Below are positions 55,439 through 61,858 of a stretch of 64,000 nucleotides of DNA, in pieces. The translations under genes were made by a program, and so were the position numbers. The DNA is taken from positions 39,902 to 103,901 of the forward strand of contig DASTMP010000270.1 in assembly GCA_035714085.1 (NCBI GenBank). The letters run 5' to 3'. Below the pieces are notes generated by a model. It was given only the letters and a program-made list of their open reading frames with translations. It was not told where the DNA came from and did no database searches. Within the stretch, counting starts at the first letter, position 1. Every line of letters starts with the position of its first letter. The DNA comes from JAJVID01 sp035714085 (GTDB lineage Bacteria > Acidobacteriota > Blastocatellia > RBC074).

Positions 55439-57328
55439 ATGCCACTCTTTGACGAACAATTCGATGTGGTGGTGATCGGAGCGGGACATGCCGGTTGTGA
55501 AGCCGCGAACGCCGCCGCCGTAACAGGCGCGAAGACGGCCGTCGTCACATTCAGTCTCGATTTGATCGCCCAGATGTCTTGCAACCCGGCCATCGGTGGA
55601 ATCGCGAAAGGACACCTGGTTCGCGAGATCGACGCGCTCGGAGGCTTGATGGGTCGGGTTATAGACCAGACCGGCATTCAGTTCCGAATGCTCAATCGCA
55701 GTCGAGGGCCTGCGGTCCAGGCGCCCAGGGCGCAAGCTGACCGCGCGCTCTATCGCCATCAAATGCGGCGCGAGCTTGAGGCCATCCCAAATCTCTACAT
55801 GCGGCAAGGAGAGGTCGTAAGAATTTTGACAGAAGATGGGCGCGTCTTGGGTGTGGAGTTGATGGATGGCCGGTTCCTCAAAGCCGAAGCCGTGGTCATC
55901 ACGACGGGGACTTTTCTGAACGGACTGATTCACATCGGCGCGAGGCGATTCTCCGCAGGACGTTCGGGCGAGCCGCCGTCAATAAAACTCGCAGAGAATT
56001 TGCGCGAACTCGGCTTCAGAATCGCCCGACTCAAGACCGGCACTCCGCCCAGACTCGACGGACGTTCGATCGACTTCAAGTCCTTCGAGGAGCAGCCAGG
56101 TGATGAAATCCCGACGCCGTTCTCCTTCAGGACCAGGGCCATCACTCAACGCCAGATTTCCTGTCACATCGGATATACGACTCAGAAACTTCACCAAACG
56201 ATTCGTGACAACATCGGTCGCTCTCCGCTTTACAGCGGCCAGATCGTCGGCGTCGGCCCGCGCTATTGCCCCTCTATCGAGGACAAGGTGGTCAAGTTCC
56301 CCGATAAAGACCGCCATCAACTCTTTCTCGAACCGGAGGGCTATCACACCTACGAAGTCTACCTGAACGGTTTCTCGACCAGCCTCCCCGCCGATTTGCA
56401 GCGGGAGTTGGTCAACCAGATTCCCGGCCTTGAGAGAGCCGTGATGCTCCGCCCCGGCTACGCGATTGAGTACGACATGGTCGATCCGACCGAACTCTGG
56501 CCTTCCCTGGAGACCAAGCGAATCAAAGGCCTCTTTAACGCCGGCCAGATCAACGGCACTACGGGATATGAAGAAGCAGGCGCTCAGGGAATCATTGCAG
56601 GGATCAACGCCGCCAGATATGTCCACCGGCAAGAGCCATCGCTCATCGAGAGAGACTCCGCCTACATCGGAATCTTGATCGACGACCTGGTCACACAAGG
56701 TGTGGATGAGCCTTATCGCATGTTCACCTCGCGCGCCGAACAGCGACTCAAGTTGAGAATTGATAACGCTGATGAACGGCTCGGCGAAATCGGCTTTGAT
56801 CTGGGAATGCTGCCGAAGGATCGTTATGACGAGTTCGTCAGTAAAAAGAACCGCAAAAATGAATTGCGTGAATATTTCCGCCGAACCACTGTTTCCGTAC
56901 GCGCTGATGGTTATCGAGAGTTCGTTGAGACCTCAGGCGTCAGCCTTTCCGAAGCCGTGAGTCTGTCTCAGTTGGCAAAGCGGCCCGAGGTGACAGCTGA
57001 ACATCTGGCTCATTTCCTGCCCAAAGATTTAAGGGAGCGATGTGAGTTCGAGGAAATCACTACCGTTGTCACCGATTTCAAATATGAAGGCTACTTGATC
57101 TCGCAAGAGAATATGGCGAACCGTCTGGCCAAAGCCGGCGGTAGAACCATTCCATCCAATCTGGAATATTCTCGAATCCCGGGTCTGTCTCATGAAATGG
57201 TCGAGAGGCTCAACCGAGTGCGGCCACAAACTCTCGGCCAGGCGATGAGAATTCCCGGCCTGACGCCGGCCGCCCTCTCATTGCTCACCATCCATGTAGA
57301 ATTGATGTCTCGCCAACAGGTCTCTTGA
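55439..57328 (+). CDS. mnmG: tRNA uridine-5-carboxymethylaminomethyl modification enzyme MnmG
   Basis: A 629-residue flavoprotein. The FAD site V-V-V-I-G-A-G-H-A-G-C-E-A near residue 10, then S-C-N-P-A-I-G-G-I-A-K-G-H-L near 47 and the P-R-Y-C-P-S-I-E-D-K near 275, are the GidA signatures. It acts with MnmE. Its stop TGA overlaps the rsmG start ATG by one base (57328). Neighbour order mnmE-mnmG-rsmG-parA-parB is conserved in many bacteria. Confidence 0.97.
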   Translation: MPLFDEQFDVVVIGAGHAGCEAANAAAVTGAKTAVVTFSLDLIAQMSCNPAIGGIAKGHLVREIDALGGLMGRVIDQTGIQFRMLNRSRGPAVQAPRAQADRALYRHQMRRELEAIPNLYMRQGEVVRILTEDGRVLGVELMDGRFLKAEAVVITTGTFLNGLIHIGARRFSAGRSGEPPSIKLAENLRELGFRIARLKTGTPPRLDGRSIDFKSFEEQPGDEIPTPFSFRTRAITQRQISCHIGYTTQKLHQTIRDNIGRSPLYSGQIVGVGPRYCPSIEDKVVKFPDKDRHQLFLEPEGYHTYEVYLNGFSTSLPADLQRELVNQIPGLERAVMLRPGYAIEYDMVDPTELWPSLETKRIKGLFNAGQINGTTGYEEAGAQGIIAGINAARYVHRQEPSLIERDSAYIGILIDDLVTQGVDEPYRMFTSRAEQRLKLRIDNADERLGEIGFDLGMLPKDRYDEFVSKKNRKNELREYFRRTTVSVRADGYREFVETSGVSLSEAVSLSQLAKRPEVTAEHLAHFLPKDLRERCEFEEITTVVTDFKYEGYLISQENMANRLAKAGGRTIPSNLEYSRIPGLSHEMVERLNRVRPQTLGQAMRIPGLTPAALSLLTIHVELMSRQQVS

Positions 57329-57981
57329 TGGCGCCGGAAATTGAACAGATGAGAAACATCCTCCTAGGAGCGCAGGCATCCCTACCTGCGCGGGCAGGGA
57401 TGCCTGCGCTCCTAGTGATCGATCTGTTGTCGAAGTATTATGAGCTGGTGTTGAAGTGGAACAAGCGACTCCACCTGACGACTCTGACTCGGCCCGGGGA
57501 ATTCTTTGAAAGGCACATCCTCGAATCGGCATTCTCCGAATCGTTGATTCTTCCTTCGGTAAATCAGGTTTGGGATTTGGGATCGGGTCTTGGCGTCCCG
57601 GGAATGGTGATAGCTATATTGCGTCCCGACTTGGATTTGAATCTGGTCGAGATCAGCCATCTTAAAGCCCTCTTCTTGGAGGAGGCGGCTGCCCATCTGA
57701 GCTTGAACAACGTGAAGGTCGTTGAATCCAGATTTGAGTCCGTCGAATGCCTATCTGAAGAATCCTGCCTGACTGTGCGCGCGATTGAGAGGATGGAGAA
57801 GATGATTCCTGAAATCCTGAGGTTGGGCGCCAATTCCTCGCAAATTCTGATCTTGGGCGCGAAGAATCTAGAAGAGAAGGCGCGCGCGCTTTTACCTATA
57901 GATGATATGCGAAAGATTGAATGCTTATTGATTCCAGGTTCTAACCGAAGATATTTAATAAACATCTTCCGTTCCACGTGA
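57328..57981 (+). CDS. rsmG: 16S rRNA (guanine527-N7)-methyltransferase RsmG with repeat-encoded insert
   Basis: A 217-residue RsmG. L-K-W-N-K-R-L-H-L-T-T-L near residue 45 and the SAM site V-W-D-L-G-S-G-L-G-V-P-G near 79 are clear. It methylates G527 in 16S rRNA. Residues 13-30 (L-G-A-Q-A-S-L-P-A-R-A-G-M-P-A-L-L) come from a perfect 20-bp palindrome (57364-57415) inserted between the first residues and the family homology. The last codons overlap a parS-like site. The N-terminal insert may be tolerated or could move the real start downstream (no clear ATG before 57440). Confidence 0.9.
   Translation: MAPEIEQMRNILLGAQASLPARAGMPALLVIDLLSKYYELVLKWNKRLHLTTLTRPGEFFERHILESAFSESLILPSVNQVWDLGSGLGVPGMVIAILRPDLDLNLVEISHLKALFLEEAAAHLSLNNVKVVESRFESVECLSEESCLTVRAIERMEKMIPEILRLGANSSQILILGAKNLEEKARALLPIDDMRKIECLLIPGSNRRYLINIFRST
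57364..57415. repeat. Palindrome inside rsmG
   Basis: ctaggagcgcaggcatccct (57364-57383) pairs perfectly with 57396-57415; the 12-base loop is itself part-palindromic (acctgcgcgggc). It encodes an in-frame insert in RsmG. This g-a-g-c-g-c-a-g-g-c-a-t-c-c element looks like a dispersed repeat that can be read through. Confidence 0.95.
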
Positions 57982-57985
57982 AACG
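57970..57985. promoter_or_regulatory. parS-like site 1
   Basis: cGTTcCACGTGAAACg matches the parS consensus TGTTTCACGTGAAACA at 13 of 16 positions, with the CACGTG core intact. It overlaps the last codons and stop of rsmG. ParB would bind here and load the origin region for ParA-driven segregation. It is upstream of parA. Confidence 0.8.
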
Positions 57986-58004
57986 CTGCGAGAAGAAGAG
58001 AATG

Positions 58005-58086
58005 AGAGAGCGGGGGAGCGGGAGAGCGAGGGATAAAAGAATGCATCTGATCCCCTTGTCTCCCCTCTCTCGCTCCCCCGCTCTCT
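58005..58086. repeat. Hairpin element between two parS-like sites, word gagagcgg
   Basis: Left arm agagagcgggggagcgggag-type (58005-58032), right arm ccctctctcgctcccccgctctct (58063-58086). Its outer limits lie just inside the two parS-like sites. Same word family as the intragenic element at 9999-10145. Confidence 0.85.
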
Positions 58087-58101
58087 CCCCCTGTGTCCCT
58101 C

Positions 58102-58117
58102 CGTTCCACGTGGAACA
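58102..58117. promoter_or_regulatory. parS-like site 2
   Basis: cGTTCCACGTGGAACa contains the perfect 14-base palindrome GTTCCACGTGGAAC. This is the parS form known from pseudomonads. It lies 87 bases before the parA start and 116 bases from site 1. Confidence 0.88.
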
Positions 58118-58203
58118 CCCTCCTGCGCTTTTACTTGGCATTTCGGATGTGATAATTTTCGCGGCGTCATTAACTCTCATTTCATCGCATCTCGAAGAGA
58201 AAT

Positions 58204-59004
58204 ATGGGAAAAATCATTGCGATCTCCAATCAGAAAGGCGGGGTTGGGAAGACAACTACGGCCATCAATCTCTCCGCCTGTTTTGCTGCCGCTGACATTT
58301 CGACATTGCTAGTCGACATGGATCCGCAGGCAAACGCGACCAGCGGGGTCGGGATAAAGAAGGGCTCGTTCAACCGTTGCATCTACCATTCGATGGTAAT
58401 GAATGAGCCTGTCGACAACATTCTGTTGGACACCGAACTGGAGCACATGAAACTTGCTCCCTCGGACCGCAATCTTGCCGGCGCTGAAGTCGAGTTGATA
58501 GATGTGGAGCAGCGAGAGTTCTATTTGAAGAAGGCCATCGAGAGTCAGCGCGATAGTTTCGAATACATAATCGTCGACTGCCCTCCGAGTTTAGGCTTAC
58601 TGACCTTAAATGCTCTCGCCGCCGCGGATTCGATAATCGTCCCGATTCAATGTGAATACTTCGCGCTGGAGGGAGTGACCGATTTATGGGACACGCTGGT
58701 GAGGATTCGCAGAAACATCAACCAGACTCTGGGCGTCGAGGGATTTCTGCTGACGATGTTTGATGAAAGAACGAATCTATCGAACCAGGTCGTTTCAGAC
58801 TTGAGGGATTTTCTCGGGGCGCAGGTTTTTCAAACAGTGATTCCTCGCAACATTCGGCTAGCCGAGGCGCCGAGCCACGGCAAACCGATCATTCTTTACG
58901 ACATAAAATCTCGCGGCGCTGAAAGCTACTTAAACTTAGCCAAAGAGGTGTTGGAACATGACAAGAAGAGCGTTAGGGAGAGGATTGAGCGCCCTGCTCT
59001 CTGA
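58204..59004 (+). CDS. parA: Chromosome partitioning ATPase ParA (Soj)
   Basis: A 266-residue ParA. The deviant Walker A K-G-G-V-G-K-T-T at residues 11-18 starts the protein (I-A-I-S-N-Q-K-G-G-V-G-K-T-T); V-D-M-D-P-Q-A-N near 38 and V-D-C-P-P-S-L-G near 123 complete the fold. It forms ATP-dependent dimers on the nucleoid and moves ParB-parS complexes. It overlaps parB by 47 bases. The two parS-like sites lie just upstream. Confidence 0.96.
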   Translation: MGKIIAISNQKGGVGKTTTAINLSACFAAADISTLLVDMDPQANATSGVGIKKGSFNRCIYHSMVMNEPVDNILLDTELEHMKLAPSDRNLAGAEVELIDVEQREFYLKKAIESQRDSFEYIIVDCPPSLGLLTLNALAAADSIIVPIQCEYFALEGVTDLWDTLVRIRRNINQTLGVEGFLLTMFDERTNLSNQVVSDLRDFLGAQVFQTVIPRNIRLAEAPSHGKPIILYDIKSRGAESYLNLAKEVLEHDKKSVRERIERPAL

Positions 59005-59821
59005 TTCGGTGTCGGTGGCGCATGGGGAAGAGCTGCAGGAGGTGGAAATCGATTTAATCGATCCAAATCCGGATCAGCCGCGGAGTCGCTTCAATGAAGA
59101 TAAGCTCAACGAGCTCGCCCAATCCATCAGAGCGAATGGATTGGTGCAACCGCTGCTGCTGCGACGGGGCGCGAACGGACGTTATCAAATTGTCGCCGGA
59201 GAGCGACGTTGGCGCGCGGCCGAGCGCGCAGGCTTGCAGAGAGTACATGCTGTTATACGCAGCATCCCCGACTCGAAGTTGCTCGAACTGGCGCTGATTG
59301 AAAACATCCAAAGAGAGGAACTCAACCCGATCGAAGAGGCCTCGGCATATCAGCGGCTCATACACAATTTGGGTCTGACCCAGGACGAGGTGGCGCAACA
59401 GGTCGGGAAAGACAGATCTTCAATCGCCAATTATCTGAGACTGCTGAAGCTGCCTGAAGATGTTCAGAGAATGTTGGAAGACGATCTGATCTCGATGGGA
59501 CATGCGCGAGCGTTGTTGGGATTGGACACCAAAGATCAAATAAGAAGACTGGCTAATGAGGTGGCTGAGAAGAAACTATCGGTTCGACAAACAGAACAGG
59601 CGGTGAAGCGCGTCACATCTCCCCAATCACCTGGTGAAAGGTCGACACCATCAAGCAATGATGCTAACATCCGCGCCGCTGAGTTGAAGATGAAGAGATT
59701 TCTCGGATCTCAGGTGCGCATTCATCTAGGTCCTAATGGAGGTAGGATCGAAATCGATTTCGGTTCGACCAACGAGTTAGACAGAATATATTCAATCATC
59801 ATGCGTAAGTCAGATCCGTAA
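58958..59821 (+). CDS. parB: Chromosome partitioning CTPase ParB (Spo0J)
   Basis: A 287-residue ParB. The N-terminal L-G-R-G-L-S-A-L-L is the ParA-stimulating motif. The CTP-binding site has G-E-R-R-W-R-A-A near residue 84 and E-N-I-Q-R-E-E-L-N near 111; the helix-turn-helix follows (T-Q-D-E-V-A-Q-Q-V-G-K-D-R-S-S-I-A-N near 140). The C-terminal dimerisation part is present. It binds parS and slides along DNA as a clamp. The ATG at 58958 lies inside parA. Confidence 0.96.
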   Translation: MTRRALGRGLSALLSDSVSVAHGEELQEVEIDLIDPNPDQPRSRFNEDKLNELAQSIRANGLVQPLLLRRGANGRYQIVAGERRWRAAERAGLQRVHAVIRSIPDSKLLELALIENIQREELNPIEEASAYQRLIHNLGLTQDEVAQQVGKDRSSIANYLRLLKLPEDVQRMLEDDLISMGHARALLGLDTKDQIRRLANEVAEKKLSVRQTEQAVKRVTSPQSPGERSTPSSNDANIRAAELKMKRFLGSQVRIHLGPNGGRIEIDFGSTNELDRIYSIIMRKSDP

Positions 59822-59890
59822 TCCTTCCAATCATCCTTATCACATAATTTCGTCGGTTCCCAACTAAATCCTTAACCTGGAGGCTTACTT

Positions 59891-60349
59891 ATGAAGTTCG
59901 GTAGCAACAAATCGCCTTACGTTGGCAGCGCTGAAGAGCCAACAGATTTACGCAGCTTCTTGGGCGAAGGCACTGAAATTACTGGTGAGGTCAGATTTTC
60001 AGAGATTATGCGTGTTGACTCCAATATCTCCGGGACCATCGTTTCGGATTCAGGCAGCCTGCTTATTATGGAGAAGGGCTGCGTCAAAGCTACAGTTCAG
60101 GTCGGCGCGGTCGAAGTCAGCGGAATCGTGGAAGGCACAATAACGGCGAAAAACAGCGTGAAGATTCATTCGACCGGCCGCGTTTATGGAGACATCTATA
60201 CCCCTGCTTTGATTATTGACCATGGCGCTGTTTTCGACGGAAAGTGTCACATGCTCGAAAGCAAGAACAATGTGACAAAAGATTTTGCAGGGATTGAGCA
60301 GAAATCTTCGGCGGACACATCCAATTTGAAGATGGCGGATGCGATCTAA
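59891..60349 (+). CDS. Bactofilin
   Basis: A 152-residue bactofilin. Residues 25-125 are the repeated short beta turns of a right-handed beta-helix (G-T-E-I-T-G-E-V-R-F-S, then G-x-I-V-S-D-S, G-x-V-K-A-T-V, G-T-I-T-A-K-N-S-V-K-I, G-x-V-Y-G-D-I). It forms polar or cell-curving filaments and, in Myxococcus, holds ParABS components. Its place just after parB fits that role. A CTGGAGG site lies before the ATG at 59891. Confidence 0.9.
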   Translation: MKFGSNKSPYVGSAEEPTDLRSFLGEGTEITGEVRFSEIMRVDSNISGTIVSDSGSLLIMEKGCVKATVQVGAVEVSGIVEGTITAKNSVKIHSTGRVYGDIYTPALIIDHGAVFDGKCHMLESKNNVTKDFAGIEQKSSADTSNLKMADAI

Positions 60350-60368
60350 TTTCCACCTCAGCTTTTAT

Positions 60369-61220
60369 TCACATCAATCGGCGGAGAATTTTGGCGAGCG
60401 CGTTTCCCGTGACTGTGCGGCGGTAATGTTCCGTGGAGCGCACATCGGTGATCGGGGCGATCTCCTGAGAGATCGTCCTTCTTGCCCGTTCAATTATCGT
60501 CGCGTCGAGAGGCGCGTTTGTCAGTAATGATTCGGTTAGTTTCGCGCGTATCACTGTTGGAGCGACGCTCCCCAAGGCGATGTTGATGAAATTGATCTCC
60601 GCCCCCGTTATTCCGATTTTGACCGCGGTCACAATTTTCGAGATGGCTTGTGCGCGGCGAGCGCCGATTTTGAAAAAGAAAGACCGTTCGTTCGGTTTCA
60701 ATTTCCGCATTCTTACCGCAAGCAATATCTCATCAGTATCCATCACCGTTTGACGATATCCGATATAGAACTGATTGAAGTCGATTCTCCTGACGCCTCG
60801 AATACTTCCGATCTCGACCTCAGCGTCGAAGGCCGCCAGCACAGGCAGGCTGTCGCCTGCGGGCGACGCGTTGACGATGTTGCCGCCGATAGTGCCGCGG
60901 TTCTGAATTTGAATCGCGCCTATGGTTCGCGAGGCTTCCACCAGCGCCGGGACGCTCGATAGAATCAGCGGAGATTTGATCAGTTGCGTATAGGTAGTCA
61001 GCGCCCCAATCCGGATCGTTTCGCCTTCATCGTCGATACCGCGCAGTTCATTCAAACGCCAGATATCTATGAACTCTTTGGCGTCGAGCGATCCGGCGTT
61101 AAGCGCAACCATCAGATCCGTGCCGCCGGCGATTATCTTCGCCCGGCCACCGCGTTCGGAGAGAAGTTCATAGACTTCATCGAGGCTGGTTGGCGCAACG
61201 GCTGTGGGGTCGTAAACCAT
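60369..61220 (-). CDS. FAD-binding subunit of a xanthine dehydrogenase/CO dehydrogenase-family molybdoenzyme
   Basis: A 283-residue CoxM/XdhB-type protein. The FAD site has A-K-I-I-A-G-G-T-D-L near residue 27 and G-T-I-G-G-N-I-V-N-A-S-P-A-G-D near 110. It passes electrons from the iron-sulfur subunit to FAD. Third gene of the operon, after the large and the 2Fe-2S subunits. The substrate cannot be told from this part. It converges with bactofilin, 19 bases apart. Confidence 0.9.
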   Translation of the reverse strand: MVYDPTAVAPTSLDEVYELLSERGGRAKIIAGGTDLMVALNAGSLDAKEFIDIWRLNELRGIDDEGETIRIGALTTYTQLIKSPLILSSVPALVEASRTIGAIQIQNRGTIGGNIVNASPAGDSLPVLAAFDAEVEIGSIRGVRRIDFNQFYIGYRQTVMDTDEILLAVRMRKLKPNERSFFFKIGARRAQAISKIVTAVKIGITGAEINFINIALGSVAPTVIRAKLTESLLTNAPLDATIIERARRTISQEIAPITDVRSTEHYRRTVTGNALAKILRRLM

Positions 61221-61294
61221 GGGATTCTGTCTATAGACAATTGTTTAGAGAAAGCATCGATGCCACGCGTAAACGTTTTCGCTCAACCGCTTAC

Positions 61295-61771
61295 TTACGA
61301 GCGCGGCGCCGTTTGGCTAGTCAAGGCTGCTCGCTCAATTGCGTCAATGATCTTGATATAGCCCGTACATCGGCACAAATTACCCGCAATCGCTTCCTTG
61401 ATCTCGTCGCGTGTTGGATGCGAATTTGTGTTGAGCAGAGAACGAGCGGAGATGAGCATTCCCGGAGTGCAAATGCCGCATTGCGCCGCTCCGCATTCCA
61501 GAAACGCCTGTTGTAGTGAGTCGAGAGCGCCATCGCGCGACAGCCCTTCAACGGTGAGAACTTTTAGGCCTTGCATCTGGCAAATCGGCGCAAGACATGA
61601 ATTGATGACCTCGCCATCAACGATTACGGAGCAAGCCCCACATTCGCCCTCGCCACAACCTTCTTTCGTACCGGTCAAACGCAGGTCCTCTCTCAGGACA
61701 TCGAGCAGCCGCTTCATCGGAGGCGCATCGATCTCATGGTTGATGCCATTGATTTGAAAAGTTATTTTCAT
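61295..61771 (-). CDS. 2Fe-2S subunit of the molybdoenzyme
   Basis: A 158-residue CoxS/XdhC-type protein. The first cluster site is C-G-E-G-E-C-G-A-C-S-V near residue 38 with a later Cys; the second is C-G-I-C-T-P-G-M near 99 with C-R-C-T-G-Y near 133. It relays electrons from molybdopterin to FAD. The ATG at 61769-61771 starts the family homology; the longer frame upstream would begin in the hairpin at 61783-61850. Confidence 0.93.
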   Translation of the reverse strand: MKITFQINGINHEIDAPPMKRLLDVLREDLRLTGTKEGCGEGECGACSVIVDGEVINSCLAPICQMQGLKVLTVEGLSRDGALDSLQQAFLECGAAQCGICTPGMLISARSLLNTNSHPTRDEIKEAIAGNLCRCTGYIKIIDAIERAALTSQTAPRS

Positions 61772-61782
61772 TGGAGAGTGAC

Positions 61783-61850
61783 ACAGTACCGCGCGCGTAA
61801 GCAAGAGGTTGACCTATAAGACGGCCGCTTGTTTAAGCGCGCGGTACTGT
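61783..61850. repeat. Hairpin element, word acagtaccgcgcgc
   Basis: acagtaccgcgcgc (61783-61796) pairs perfectly with gcgcgcggtactgt (61837-61850). It fills the gap between the large and the 2Fe-2S subunit genes, so transcription of the operon has to pass through it. Confidence 0.8.
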
Positions 61851-61858
61851 ATCGATCT

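Noticed and set aside
58005..58086. The hairpin between the parS-like sites as an intrinsic terminator for rsmG.
   Set aside because: There is no T-tract after the stem, and the right arm is followed by C-rich sequence.
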